From contig NZ_JACUUJ010000006.1 in the NCBI RefSeq assembly GCF_014859355.1, positions 27,929 through 91,928 on the forward strand: DNA of 64,000 nt, read 5' to 3'. Positions 35,716 through 45,162 of the stretch are shown piece after piece. The first letter of the stretch is position 1; each line of letters starts with the position of its first letter. This DNA is from Yoonia sp. (lineage in GTDB: Bacteria > Pseudomonadota > Alphaproteobacteria > Rhodobacterales > Rhodobacteraceae). The position numbers and the translations under genes are program-made. Below the pieces are notes generated by a model. It worked only from the letters and a program-made list of their open reading frames with translations. It ran no database searches and had not been told where the DNA came from.

Positions 35716-36738
35716 CTAAGCCAAAGGGCGGCCCGTGCCAATGCCTGCATCGCGCGCGCGCAATTCGGCCAGCACATCCAACACGGCGGTGGACCGGCGC
35801 GGATCGGGGCGGGCGCGGCTAGCGGCCTCAACCAGAAAGGCGACTTCGTCCAGCGGTTTGGCATAGATAACGGCAGATCTGGGCATGATCATCGACACAC
35901 CGGTGCGCAACGTCGATTGCGCCACCCACCCCAGTTTTTGCGCAGCCGACGTGCGGGCGCGCATGGAAATACTGTCATAACCCTGTTTGCGCACCTGCCT
36001 GCCAATGCCCGCGTAAATCAGCCGCGCTGCCCAGATGCCTGTGCGTGCCTGCAAGGGCAGCGCGTCAATCCCGGATTCTGACCGCAGGTAAAGCCTGTCC
36101 GCCTCGGACAGAAGTCGCTTGACCATCTGCCGGACCGCATCCGTCGGTAACGGGTCGCGGGTGAATTGCACGGGGTCAATCACCGCCTCTGCCAACCAGT
36201 CCAGCGGTAGGTAAATCCGGCCCATCCGGGCATCTTCGCCCACGTCGCGGGCGATGTTCGTCAATTGCATCGCCACACCCAGATCGCAGGCCCGCGCTAG
36301 CGCGTCCGCATCGCGCACCCGCATCAGCACGCACATCATCGCGCCTACGGCACTGGCAACGCGGGCGGAATAATCGCGCACACCGCTTAAACTGTCGTAA
36401 CGCCGTTCAGCCGCATCCCATGCCAGCCCTTCCAGCAATGCCTCTGGCAGGGCGCGGGGCATGTCGAACCCTTCGATGATCGCGGCAAAGGCGCGGTCTT
36501 CCGGCGCGTTGCGCGGCCTGCCCTGATAAGCAAGGTCCAACCGGTCTTGCAGGCGCAGCACCGCCCCTGTCTGATAATCGCCCTCGTCCACTTCGTCGTC
36601 GGCCAGACGGCAAAAGGCATAAAGCGCAAGCGCGGGATCGCGCACCGATGCCGGCAGCAGTTTGCTTGCTGCATGAAACGACAGCGAACCGTGGCGGATC
36701 GCATTGTGGCAATGTTCCAGATCATCGGGCCGGATCAT
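35716..36738 (-). CDS. crtB: phytoene synthase
   Basis: Condenses two geranylgeranyl diphosphates to 15-cis-phytoene, the first carotenoid-specific step. The 340-residue product has both Asp-rich Mg sites: ADDEVDEGD (residues 46-54) and NIARDVGEDARMGRIYLP (161-178). The ATG overlaps the crtI stop by four bases (ATGA). PpsR sites upstream of crtI should govern it. Confidence 0.96.
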   Translation of the reverse strand: MIRPDDLEHCHNAIRHGSLSFHAASKLLPASVRDPALALYAFCRLADDEVDEGDYQTGAVLRLQDRLDLAYQGRPRNAPEDRAFAAIIEGFDMPRALPEALLEGLAWDAAERRYDSLSGVRDYSARVASAVGAMMCVLMRVRDADALARACDLGVAMQLTNIARDVGEDARMGRIYLPLDWLAEAVIDPVQFTRDPLPTDAVRQMVKRLLSEADRLYLRSESGIDALPLQARTGIWAARLIYAGIGRQVRKQGYDSISMRARTSAAQKLGWVAQSTLRTGVSMIMPRSAVIYAKPLDEVAFLVEAASRARPDPRRSTAVLDVLAELRARDAGIGTGRPLA

Positions 36739-38273
36739 TCCGCCGCCACCTTCAGTTCGGGCACAACCGGCGCGTCAGGCACCAGTTTACCCAGCACCTC
36801 GGCACTGGAAATCACGCCGGGAACACCCGCACCAGGGTGGGTGCCCGCGCCCACCAGAAACAGCCCCCGCGCCTCTTCGCTGACGTTATGAGGGCGGAAC
36901 CATGCCGATTGCAGGATGCGCGGTTCGATGGAAAACCCCGACCCGTTGGGCGACAGATACCTGTCGCGGAAATCTGCGGGCGTCAGGGTCATTTCGGTGC
37001 TGATCCGGTCGGCAAAACCGGGGATCGTCTTTTCCAGTTCGGCCCGCACCTTGGCCTTGTAGATGTCGCATTCGCGCGCCCAATCGACAGGGTCGTCAAA
37101 CCCCAGATGCGGCACCGGCGACAGCACATAGAACGTATCATCGCCCGCAGGCGCGACGCTGGGATCGGTGCGCGACGGGCGATGGATATAAAGGCTCATA
37201 TCATTGGCCAGTTTGCCTTTGATGAAAATATCCCGCAGCAAACCTTCGTAACGAGGGGCGTTGGTGATTGTGTGATGGCCGACATCGGGCCACATCGCGG
37301 CGGTTCCTTTTGTGCCAAAATACCACACAAACAGGCCCATCGACCAGCGGCGCGATTTCAGTTTCTTGTCGGTCCAACGCTTGCGGGCCTTGTTGCGCAG
37401 CAAATGTTGATAGGTGTGCCCGGCGTCGGCATTGCTGACGACCAGTGGTGCCGCGATCTGCTCACCATCCGTAAGGCGCACGCCTTTGGCGGTGTCGCCG
37501 TCGATCAGGATTTCATCCACCTGCACGCCGTGGCGCACCTGCCCGCCCTGCGACCGGATCACGCCAACCATCGCGTCAGCAATCGCCTGCACACCGCCCA
37601 TGGCGTAATGCACGCCGAATTCCTTTTCCAGATAGGCCACCAGCGCATACATCGCCGTCACCTTGCGGGGATCACCCCCGATGAACAGCGGATGAAACGA
37701 CAGCGCCATGCGCAATCGTGGGTCGCGCACCCGCGCCTTGGCCAACCCAAGGATCGACCGGTCGGCGCGCAACGCGGCAAAGGTGGGCAGCACCTTGATA
37801 GTGTCCCACAGTTTGTGCATCGGCTTGGCGACCATACCTTCGAAACCGACCTTGTAGCAGGCCTCGCTGTCTTTCAGGAACCGTTTGTAGCCTTTCACGT
37901 CGCGCGGGCTGAGCCGTGCAACTTCCGCCAGCATCGCATCTGTGTTCTGACGGGCGGTGAATGTCGACCCGTCCTGCCAGCGGACCTCGTAAAATGGGTC
38001 CATCGGGCGCAGATCCACATCCTTGTGAAAATCACGCCCGCAGGCCGCCCAAAGTGATTCGTAGACTTGTGGCACTGTGATTATCGTAGGCCCAAGATCG
38101 AACCGGTGCCCGTCCTGCATGACAGACGACCCGCGCCCACCCGGTTTATCAAGCCGGTCCAGCACGGTGACGGCATAGCCTTTTGCGCCCAACCGCATCG
38201 CTGCTGCAAGGCCACCTAGGCCTGCACCAATGACGATTGCAGCGTTTGAATCGGTTTGATCAGGTATAAACAT
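36735..38273 (-). CDS. crtI: phytoene desaturase
   Basis: FAD-dependent desaturase converting phytoene to neurosporene or lycopene. The 512-residue product has the dinucleotide fold IGAGLGGLAAAMRLGAKGYAV near residues 16-36, DKPGGRGSS, and the C-terminal GLFLVGAGTHPGAGVPGV signature of bacterial carotenoid desaturases. It is first in the leftward crtI-crtB-tspO unit and divergent from crtA over 106 bases with two PpsR sites. Confidence 0.96.
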   Translation of the reverse strand: MFIPDQTDSNAAIVIGAGLGGLAAAMRLGAKGYAVTVLDRLDKPGGRGSSVMQDGHRFDLGPTIITVPQVYESLWAACGRDFHKDVDLRPMDPFYEVRWQDGSTFTARQNTDAMLAEVARLSPRDVKGYKRFLKDSEACYKVGFEGMVAKPMHKLWDTIKVLPTFAALRADRSILGLAKARVRDPRLRMALSFHPLFIGGDPRKVTAMYALVAYLEKEFGVHYAMGGVQAIADAMVGVIRSQGGQVRHGVQVDEILIDGDTAKGVRLTDGEQIAAPLVVSNADAGHTYQHLLRNKARKRWTDKKLKSRRWSMGLFVWYFGTKGTAAMWPDVGHHTITNAPRYEGLLRDIFIKGKLANDMSLYIHRPSRTDPSVAPAGDDTFYVLSPVPHLGFDDPVDWARECDIYKAKVRAELEKTIPGFADRISTEMTLTPADFRDRYLSPNGSGFSIEPRILQSAWFRPHNVSEEARGLFLVGAGTHPGAGVPGVISSAEVLGKLVPDAPVVPELKVAAE

Positions 38274-38290
38274 ACCTTATACACTAATAG

Positions 38291-38308
38291 TGTCAGGTTA
38301 AGTTGACA
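38291..38308. promoter_or_regulatory. PpsR/CrtJ-type operator, crtI side
   Basis: TGTCAGGTTAAGTTGACA is a perfect TGT-N12-ACA site, 17 bases upstream of the crtI start codon. Known: PpsR/CrtJ binds pairs of such sites and represses crt and bch genes under oxygen. Confidence 0.85.
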
Positions 38309-38345
38309 AATACTATTGCACCGCCTTCCCAAATGAGATGCCTTA

Positions 38346-38363
38346 TGTCAGGATTGGTTGACA
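38346..38363. promoter_or_regulatory. PpsR/CrtJ-type operator, crtA side
   Basis: TGTCAGGATTGGTTGACA is a second perfect TGT-N12-ACA site. It differs from its partner at only three positions and its centre is 55 bases away. It ends 16 bases before the crtA start. Confidence 0.85.
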
Positions 38364-38379
38364 CAAACCGGGGTTTTAC

Positions 38380-39081
38380 GTGACGCAGATCGTCAGCCTT
38401 TCATTCTATCGCTTTGCCGGACCGCTGGCGCGTCTCTGGGCGCTTGGAATGATGGGTGGCGCGCGTTTGCCGCTGGCGCGGACACCGCATATCGGGTTCT
38501 GGAAACTTTGCGGGTCCGGCACAGGAGAAGGATTCACACCTGTGCCGAATACTGCCGTTTACGCGATTCTGGCCACATGGCCCGATATCGAAACAGCACG
38601 CGCACGCACGCAAAACGGGATTTTTGCCCGATATATGCAACGCGCAACAGAACATTGGACCGTTTTTCTAGAGCCCCGCAGCACCCGCGGCGCATGGTCG
38701 GGGCAAGCACCCTTTGAACCGACGGCAGGACCGCTGGCAGGACCGCTGGCCGCGCTGACGCGGGCCACGATCAAACCGCGCATCCTGACGCGGTTCTGGC
38801 GTCGTGTGCCGAATATTTCCGCGATGATCGGCAGCGATACCAATGTCGCCTTCAAGATCGGTATCGGCGAAGTGCCGATGCTGCATCAGGTTACGTTTTC
38901 CATCTGGCCATCCGAACAGGCCATGGCCGCATTCGCCCGCACCGGCCCACACGCCGACGCCATCCGCGCCGTGCGCGACGAAGGCTGGTTTCGCGAAGAA
39001 CTTTACGCCCGTTTCGCCGTGCATTCCGATATCGGCACGTGGAACGGCACATCCCCCCTATCCAGACTGGAGGCCGCATGA
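38380..39081 (+). CDS. crtA: spheroidene monooxygenase
   Basis: Adds the keto group that turns spheroidene into spheroidenone under oxygen. The 233-residue product has the CrtA pattern MTQIVSLSFYRFAGPLARLWALGMMG and TFSIWPSEQAMAAFAR near residue 170. Start is a GTG at 38380; the next in-frame ATGs lie within the conserved region. The end overlaps bchI by four bases (ATGA). Its presence implies spheroidenone as the main carotenoid in air, although crtC, crtD and crtF are not in this window. Confidence 0.92.
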   Translation: MTQIVSLSFYRFAGPLARLWALGMMGGARLPLARTPHIGFWKLCGSGTGEGFTPVPNTAVYAILATWPDIETARARTQNGIFARYMQRATEHWTVFLEPRSTRGAWSGQAPFEPTAGPLAGPLAALTRATIKPRILTRFWRRVPNISAMIGSDTNVAFKIGIGEVPMLHQVTFSIWPSEQAMAAFARTGPHADAIRAVRDEGWFREELYARFAVHSDIGTWNGTSPLSRLEAA

Positions 39082-40082
39082 CACAGCCTTTCCCCTTTTC
39101 CGCGATCGTCGGACAGGAAGAAATGAAACAGGCCATGATCCTGACCGCCATTGACCCATCCATCGGCGGCGTTTTGGTGTTTGGTGACCGTGGCACGGGC
39201 AAATCCACCGCCGTGCGCGCGCTGGCCGCCCTGCTGCCGCCCATCCGCGCGATCAAGGGCTGCCCCGTGAACAGCGAAAAGGCCGCGCAGGTGCCCGATT
39301 GGGCCAGCCTGAAAACGAAACGCGCCCACGACATGCCCACCCCCGTGATCGACCTGCCCCTTGGCGCAACAGAGGACCGCGTGACCGGCGCGCTGGACAT
39401 CGAAAAGGCCCTGACCAAGGGGGAAAAGGCGTTTCAACCGGGGCTGCTGGCGCGTGCCAATCGCGGCTATCTGTATATAGACGAGGTGAACCTGCTAGAG
39501 GATCATATCGTCGATTTGCTGCTGGATGTCGCCCAATCGGGTGAAAACGTGGTCGAACGCGAAGGGCTGTCGATCCGGCACCCCGCCCGCTTTGTGCTGG
39601 TCGGATCCGGCAACCCCGAAGAAGGCGAATTGCGCCCGCAACTGCTTGACCGGTTCGGGCTGTCGGTCGAGGTCGCTTCACCCAAGGATATCGACACGCG
39701 GGTTGATGTGATCAAACGTCGCGATGCGTTTGAAAATGACAATGCCGCCTTCATGCTGCGCTGGCAGGCCGAAGACGCCGCGATCCGTGACAAGATCCTG
39801 ACCGCGCGCAAGGCACTGGCCAAGTTGAAAACCACCGACAGCATTCTGCACGATGTGGCCGAGCTTTGCCTCGCACTTGGGTCGGACGGGCTGCGCGGCG
39901 AACTGACCTTACTGAAGGCCGCGCGCGCCTTTGCCGCGTGGCGCAATGATACCGCGCTGACCCGCGCGCATGTTCGCGCCGTCGCCCCCATGGCCCTGCG
40001 CCACCGCCTGCGTCGCGATCCACTGGACGAGGCTGGCAGCGGCACCCGCGTTGCCCGCACCGTGGAAGAAGTCCTTGGATAG
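39078..40082 (+). CDS. bchI: magnesium chelatase ATPase subunit I
   Basis: AAA+ subunit of Mg-chelatase, which inserts Mg into protoporphyrin IX. The 334-residue product has Walker A GDRGTGKST (36-44) and Walker B YLYIDEVNLL (131-140), with the subunit-I insert around AAQVPDWASLKTKRAHDMPTP. GGAGG precedes the ATG inside the crtA end. The stop overlaps the bchD start by eight bases. Confidence 0.97.
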   Translation: MTQPFPFSAIVGQEEMKQAMILTAIDPSIGGVLVFGDRGTGKSTAVRALAALLPPIRAIKGCPVNSEKAAQVPDWASLKTKRAHDMPTPVIDLPLGATEDRVTGALDIEKALTKGEKAFQPGLLARANRGYLYIDEVNLLEDHIVDLLLDVAQSGENVVEREGLSIRHPARFVLVGSGNPEEGELRPQLLDRFGLSVEVASPKDIDTRVDVIKRRDAFENDNAAFMLRWQAEDAAIRDKILTARKALAKLKTTDSILHDVAELCLALGSDGLRGELTLLKAARAFAAWRNDTALTRAHVRAVAPMALRHRLRRDPLDEAGSGTRVARTVEEVLG

Positions 40083-41694
40083 TTGGGAACAGGCCACGCT
40101 TGCCCTGCAACTGGTCGCGATTGATCCGGGGTTGGGCGGCATCACCATCCGCGCCCGGTCCGGCCCGGTGCGCGACAGGCTGCTGGCCTTGGTTGACCCC
40201 GCTGCGCGCAAACTGCACCCCGCCATATCGGACGAGGCGCTGTTTGGCGGTCTGAATCTGGCGGCAACGCTGGAAAACGGCCATATTGTGCAGGAACAGG
40301 GCCTGTTATCACATCCCGGCGCGCTGATCCTGACGATGGCGGAACGGGCCAGCACGGCGCTTGCCGCGCGGCTGGCAATTGCGCTGGACGCTGGTCAACA
40401 CAGCCTGATCGCCCTGGACGAAGGCGCCGAACCCGACGAGGCGTTAGATGCCAAACTGGCCGAGCGGCTGGCGTTTCATGTGGATTTGTCAGAGTTGAGC
40501 ATCAACAACCTGTCGGCACAGGATACCGTGAACCGCGCCACCAGTGATTTGCGCACCATCACGCATAATCCCGATATCCTCCATCAGATCACCGCCATTG
40601 CCACGCAACTTGGTATCGACAGCCTGCGCGCGCCGCTGTTCACGCTGCGGGCTGCACGGGCGCTTGCCGCCCTTTTGGGCCGCGATCGTGTCACATCGGA
40701 CGATCTGGAAACCGCCTGCGCGCTGACGCTGGCCCATCGCGCGACGCGCGTTCCAGAACCGGAACCCCAAGAACCCGAAGCCCCGCCACCCGAACAGGAC
40801 GACGCGCAAAACAACCAAGACACCGCCGACCTGCCAGATGAATTGCTGTTGGATGCCGTGCGCGCCATGTTGCCCGATAACCTGTTGGAACGGCTGGCCG
40901 CGCAAAAGGCGCGCCAAGGGCGGGGCAATGGCACGGGGGCCGCGCGCAAGGGCAACCGTCGTGGCAGGCCGCTGCCATCACGCGCGGGGCGGCTAAGCGA
41001 TGGCGCACGCATCGACATTATCGCCACCCTGCGCGCCGCCGCCCCCTGGCAGACGATCCGCAAACAGGCGACCGGACGAGACACGTTGCAGATCCGCCCC
41101 AGCGACATTCACGTCAAACGGTTCGAGGAAAAATCAGACCGCTTGCTGATCTTCACTGTCGATGCATCGGGGTCATCCGCGCTCAGCCGCCTGGCCGAGG
41201 CGAAGGGCGCGGTTGAACTGCTGTTGGCCCAAGCCTATGCGCGGCGCGATCATGTTGCGCTGGTCGCCTTTCGCGGGACCGAGGCGGAATTGCTACTGCC
41301 GCCCACCCGGTCGCTGGTGCAGACAAAACGCCGCCTTGCCGCCCTGCCCGGTGGCGGGGCCACACCGCTGGCGGCAGGCATGGTGACAGCCTATGAACAG
41401 GCCACGCAAGCCCAGCGCCGGGGGCTGACACCGACCGTTGCGATCCTGACAGACGGGCGAGCGAATATCGCGCTGGACGGCACTGCCAACCGCAAACAGG
41501 CCGCGATTGACGCACAGCAAATCGCGCGGCTTCTGCGGGCGGGCAATATTGCAACGCTGGTCATCGACACCGGCAACCGGCCGGAACCGGCGCTGCGCGA
41601 ATTGGCGCAAACGCTGGCCGCGACCTATCTGCCGATGCCGCGTGCCGATGCAAAACGGCTGTCGCAATCCGTTGCCACTGCCTTGGGCGACTAG
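40075..41694 (+). CDS. bchD: magnesium chelatase subunit D
   Basis: Partner of BchI in the Mg-chelatase motor. The 539-residue product has an inactive AAA-like N-terminal half, an acidic/Pro linker (PEPEPQEPEAPPPEQDD, 227-243), and a C-terminal von Willebrand A domain with the metal site VDASGSS (362-368), TPLA (430) and LTDGRA (458-462). I assign the start to the TTG at 40075, giving (M)DSWEQATLALQLVAIDPGLGG, which parallels Rhodobacter BchD. No ATG or GTG fits that alignment. Confidence 0.93.
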   Translation: MDSWEQATLALQLVAIDPGLGGITIRARSGPVRDRLLALVDPAARKLHPAISDEALFGGLNLAATLENGHIVQEQGLLSHPGALILTMAERASTALAARLAIALDAGQHSLIALDEGAEPDEALDAKLAERLAFHVDLSELSINNLSAQDTVNRATSDLRTITHNPDILHQITAIATQLGIDSLRAPLFTLRAARALAALLGRDRVTSDDLETACALTLAHRATRVPEPEPQEPEAPPPEQDDAQNNQDTADLPDELLLDAVRAMLPDNLLERLAAQKARQGRGNGTGAARKGNRRGRPLPSRAGRLSDGARIDIIATLRAAAPWQTIRKQATGRDTLQIRPSDIHVKRFEEKSDRLLIFTVDASGSSALSRLAEAKGAVELLLAQAYARRDHVALVAFRGTEAELLLPPTRSLVQTKRRLAALPGGGATPLAAGMVTAYEQATQAQRRGLTPTVAILTDGRANIALDGTANRKQAAIDAQQIARLLRAGNIATLVIDTGNRPEPALRELAQTLAATYLPMPRADAKRLSQSVATALGD

Positions 41695-42537
41695 ATGCGC
41701 TGGCCAGAGGATGCAAAGAACTGGCCACTGACCCAGCATTCCCGGCGGGTGCTGTGCCGCCCGCACCGCTGGCATGTGCAGGAACACGGGCACGGCCCGA
41801 CGACCCTGCTGATACACGGTGCAGGTGGCGCGACGCAAAGCTTTCGCCATCTGTTCCCCCTGCTGGCGCAGGATCATCACGTCATCGCCGTTGATTTGCC
41901 CGGTCAGGGGTTCACCCAATCGGGTGCGCAGCAACGCTGCGGACTTGACCATATGGCCGAGGATCTGCTGGCCCTGATCCGGCAGGAAGGCTGGGTGCCA
42001 AACCTGATCGTGGCCCATTCCGCCGGTGTCGCAATTGCACTGCGGCTTTATGAACTGGGGCTCCGGCCAGACGGGGGGATCGTCGGAATCAATGCGGCGC
42101 TTGGCAATTTCAAGGGTGTAGCGGGCTGGCTGTTTCCGATTATGGCCAAGACACTGGCGGTGACACCGTTCAGCGCCAGCCTGTTTGCGGCAACGACAAC
42201 GCGCAATTCCGTGCACAACCTGATCAAGGGCACCGGATCCACCCTGCAACCCGAAGGTCTGGACCTTTATTATCGGCTGGCGCGGGATCGCGGGCATGTG
42301 GATGCAACGCTGTCGATGATGGCGCAATGGTCGCTGGACGCTTTGCTAAGCCGGCTGGAAAAAATCAACACCCCCGTTCACCTGATCACAGGACAAAACG
42401 ACAAAGCGGTGCCGCCACAGGTCAGCCGCGATGCCGTGGCAAGGCTGCCCAATGCGCGCCTGACAGAATTGCCTGATCTTGGGCATCTGGCCCATGAAGA
42501 AGATGCGCAAACAATCGCAAATTTGATCCGCGCATGA
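41695..42537 (+). CDS. bchO: alpha/beta hydrolase BchO
   Basis: Alpha/beta-hydrolase-fold protein of 280 residues found after bchD in photosynthesis clusters; its role near Mg-chelatase is not settled. It shows LLIHGAGGATQSFRHLFP, the nucleophile elbow VAHSAGVAI, VHLITGQNDKAVP with the acid, and DLGHLAHEEDA with the His. It begins directly after the bchD stop. A strong hairpin terminator follows. Confidence 0.92.
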   Translation: MRWPEDAKNWPLTQHSRRVLCRPHRWHVQEHGHGPTTLLIHGAGGATQSFRHLFPLLAQDHHVIAVDLPGQGFTQSGAQQRCGLDHMAEDLLALIRQEGWVPNLIVAHSAGVAIALRLYELGLRPDGGIVGINAALGNFKGVAGWLFPIMAKTLAVTPFSASLFAATTTRNSVHNLIKGTGSTLQPEGLDLYYRLARDRGHVDATLSMMAQWSLDALLSRLEKINTPVHLITGQNDKAVPPQVSRDAVARLPNARLTELPDLGHLAHEEDAQTIANLIRA

Positions 42538-42571
42538 AAAAGGCCGCCCAGGTTTCCCCAGGCGGCCTTTT
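42538..42571. terminator. bidirectional rho-independent terminator
   Basis: AAAAGGCCGCC and GGCGGCCTTTT form a perfect 11-pair stem around a 12-base loop. The A- and T-runs let it end both the rightward crtA-bchIDO unit and the leftward cycA gene. Confidence 0.9.
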
Positions 42572-42582
42572 GGTGTGAACCA

Positions 42583-43044
42583 TTAGTTAGTGGCTTCGGC
42601 TTCTTCTTCACCAAAGGTCGAAAGATAGGCGTAAAGGTCATAAGCTTGCGATTCGTCGCGCACTTGATACGCCATTTTGCCGCGGGCACGACGGTCTTCC
42701 AGGGTTGCACGCAACCAACCTGTCGGGTCTTGGACGTAGCCTACGAATGTTTCTTCAGTCCAAACACCGTCTGCTTTACCAACGTCAACGATTGAGTCGC
42801 CATACCGGAAACCGTCAACAGAACCGATTGTCCGGCCGGCGATACCATAAAGGTTAGGACCGGTTTTCGCATTGCGCCCAGCCAGAACTTCTCCAGATGC
42901 ATCCTGCACCACGTGGCAAGCCACACACTGACGGTTGAATTGCTCTTCACCAGCGACCGCGTCACCTTGGGTCGATGCGTGGCCATCTGCAAAAGCGGGC
43001 GCTGCAAGAACTGCAAAAGCAGCCGCCATAGTAAAACGTTTCAT
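42583..43044 (-). CDS. cycA: cytochrome c2
   Basis: Periplasmic electron carrier between bc1 and the reaction centre or oxidase. The 153-residue precursor has a signal peptide ending in AFA. The haem site is CVACH (40-44), GPNLYGIAGR follows, and the axial Met124 lies in GKMAYQ. The acidic tail EEEAEATN is longer than in most c2 proteins. I chose the ATG at 43044, which starts the signal peptide. It has a 112-base leader of its own after hemA. Confidence 0.93.
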   Translation of the reverse strand: MKRFTMAAAFAVLAAPAFADGHASTQGDAVAGEEQFNRQCVACHVVQDASGEVLAGRNAKTGPNLYGIAGRTIGSVDGFRYGDSIVDVGKADGVWTEETFVGYVQDPTGWLRATLEDRRARGKMAYQVRDESQAYDLYAYLSTFGEEEAEATN

Positions 43045-43156
43045 GATCGTGTTCCTTTTCGATCTTTGTTCTTTGACCGTTTGCCCCAGTCGCCGCATAA
43101 TGTAATGCAACTGATGGTGGGGTCCAGCCCTGCGTGTCAAATGTTACAGTCCTGCG

Positions 43157-44371
43157 TCACGCAACCGCATGCGCCAAGGCACACTGCCGCCAAAGCACAC
43201 TCAGAGCTTTGACAAGGTAATCAATATCTGCATCCGTATGCAGCGGCGACGGGGTAAACCGCAACCTTTCCGTGCCTTTGGGAACGGTCGGATAATTGAT
43301 CGGCTGCACATAGATATCCCATTCGCGCATCAGGTAATCGGCCAGCATCCGCGTTTTTACAGGGTCTTTGATCAGCACCGGCACGATATGGCTTTCGTTG
43401 TGCATATGCGGGATACCTTCGCGGTCAAGTGCCGCGCGCAGCCGGGCCACCTGCCGTTTCTGGTGGTCCCGCTCGGATTGCGATTCTTTCAAATAGGCAA
43501 TGGAAGTGCGCGCAGCAGCAGCAACCGCAGGCGGCAACGCGGTGGTAAAGATGAACCCGCTGGCAAAGCTGCGGATAAAATCACACAGCGCCGCCGACCC
43601 GGTGATATAGCCGCCAACAACGCCAAATGCCTTGCCCAATGTGCCCTCGATCAGGGTGATCCGGTCGGCCAGCCCTTCTTGTTCGCTGACGCCGCCACCG
43701 CGGGGGCCATACATGCCGACGGCATGCACCTCATCCAGATAGGTCATTGCGCCGTATCTTTCGGCCACCTCGACGATCTCGCGGATCGGGGCGATGTCGC
43801 CATCCATCGAATAGACGCTTTCGAATGCGACAATCTTGGGCACGTCCCGCGGCAGGGCGCGCAGCTTCATTTCCAGATCATGCACATCGTTATGCTTCCA
43901 GATCACCTTGTGGGCGCGGGAATGGCGGATGCCCTCGATCATGCTGGCGTGGTTGCCCGCATCCGACAGGATCACGCAGTTTTCCAACCGGCTGCCCAGC
44001 GTGGACAGTGCGGCCCAGTTCGACACATAGCCGCTGGTGAACAGCAGCGCCGCCTCTTTGCCGTGCAGATCGGCCAGTTCGTGTTCCAGCAGCAAGTGAT
44101 CGTGATTGGTGCCGCTGATATTGCGCGTCCCGCCTGATCCGGTGCCGGTGCGTTCGACCGCCTCGCACATGGCGGCAATGACCGCCGGGTGCTGGCCCAT
44201 GCCCAGATAATCATTCGAACACCACACGGTAACATCGCGCACGCCGTCCTCTGCGTGGTTGGCCGCCCTTGGGAATTTCCCGCACTGGCGTTCCAGCTCG
44301 GCAAAATAGCGATAGTTGCCATCATCTTTCAGCTGGTTCAGCTGCGCGTTGAAAAGGGCATCATAATCCAT
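43157..44371 (-). CDS. hemA: 5-aminolevulinate synthase
   Basis: PLP enzyme joining glycine and succinyl-CoA, the entry to haem and bacteriochlorophyll in alphaproteobacteria. The 404-residue product has [37 protein letters not shown] and the PLP lysine in EGTLGKAFG (Lys247). It is the last gene of the leftward superoperon, five bases after puhE. Being in the cluster ties precursor supply to pigment synthesis. Confidence 0.96.
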   Translation of the reverse strand: MDYDALFNAQLNQLKDDGNYRYFAELERQCGKFPRAANHAEDGVRDVTVWCSNDYLGMGQHPAVIAAMCEAVERTGTGSGGTRNISGTNHDHLLLEHELADLHGKEAALLFTSGYVSNWAALSTLGSRLENCVILSDAGNHASMIEGIRHSRAHKVIWKHNDVHDLEMKLRALPRDVPKIVAFESVYSMDGDIAPIREIVEVAERYGAMTYLDEVHAVGMYGPRGGGVSEQEGLADRITLIEGTLGKAFGVVGGYITGSAALCDFIRSFASGFIFTTALPPAVAAAARTSIAYLKESQSERDHQKRQVARLRAALDREGIPHMHNESHIVPVLIKDPVKTRMLADYLMREWDIYVQPINYPTVPKGTERLRFTPSPLHTDADIDYLVKALSVLWRQCALAHAVA

Positions 44372-44376
44372 TGGTC

Positions 44377-45162
44377 TTATCTTTCTTCTTTGGTCATGGT
44401 TTTGGGCGCGGGCAACATCCAGCGCCAGAGTTTTGCATCAGGCAGCGGTATCACCATCAGCCAGTGTTCAAGCAGCGCCAGCGCCGCCAACGCAGTCAGC
44501 AGGGAAAACCCCACGATGTGTGCATCTGTTCCGGCCATCCAAAGCCGTTCGGCGCAAACGGCCAGCAGCGCGGTCAACACGGTGATCGCCACCGGAAAGG
44601 CCAGTGTGGCCGGGCCGCGGCGAAAGTAGGATTTCAGGTGCTGCAAACGGTCGGGCACGAATTCAAGGTTGATCCGAGGCACGCCAAAAAACAGGTTCAG
44701 CTTGGCGAAAATGCGGGCCAGAAACAGCACCAGATAGGTGGCCAGCGCCATGCGGTTCGGCGCGCCCTGCGACAGCAACACAAGCCCCAGCAATCCGACT
44801 GTCAGTAACAATTCATGATAGGCAACCGTCGCAAAGGCACGGTTGAAACGGTCCTTGCCAGAAAGGCCCGGCAGGCAGTCATCGCGCATCGGCCCTGTCA
44901 CAACGCCCGTGAGAAAGGCCATTTCCACCCAGCCCCAGACCGCCAAGGCCCCTAGAAAGCCAAGATAGACACCCTGCACGCTGGTATTCGCCAGCGATGC
45001 CGCCACCGCCCAGAACCCCAGCACAAGCAGCGGCACACCGGCAAAGACCGTCATGCCATGTGTGCCCTGCCTGTCGGCCCGCCGCACCGCCACCAGAATC
45101 GCCCCGGTGGAAAACCACCAGAGGAATATGGCAAACAGCGATGCGACCCAAGGTGATGTCAT
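44377..45162 (-). CDS. puhE: photosynthetic complex assembly protein PuhE
   Basis: Membrane protein of 261 residues with about seven helices (for example [19 protein letters not shown] and [21 protein letters not shown]). Known in Rhodobacter as PuhE, which affects reaction-centre and bacteriochlorophyll levels. The order acsF-puhE-hemA is the usual one in this group. Its ATG shares one base with the acsF stop. Confidence 0.9.
   Translation of the reverse strand: MTSPWVASLFAIFLWWFSTGAILVAVRRADRQGTHGMTVFAGVPLLVLGFWAVAASLANTSVQGVYLGFLGALAVWGWVEMAFLTGVVTGPMRDDCLPGLSGKDRFNRAFATVAYHELLLTVGLLGLVLLSQGAPNRMALATYLVLFLARIFAKLNLFFGVPRINLEFVPDRLQHLKSYFRRGPATLAFPVAITVLTALLAVCAERLWMAGTDAHIVGFSLLTALAALALLEHWLMVIPLPDAKLWRWMLPAPKTMTKEER

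Noticed and set aside
36648..38057. Open frame antisense to crtI
   Set aside because: Shadow of the desaturase gene; no start signal and no recognisable protein.
43126..43150. TGTCAAATGTTACA upstream of cycA as a PpsR site
   Set aside because: The spacing is TGT-N8-ACA, four bases short of the known operator, so it is not claimed.
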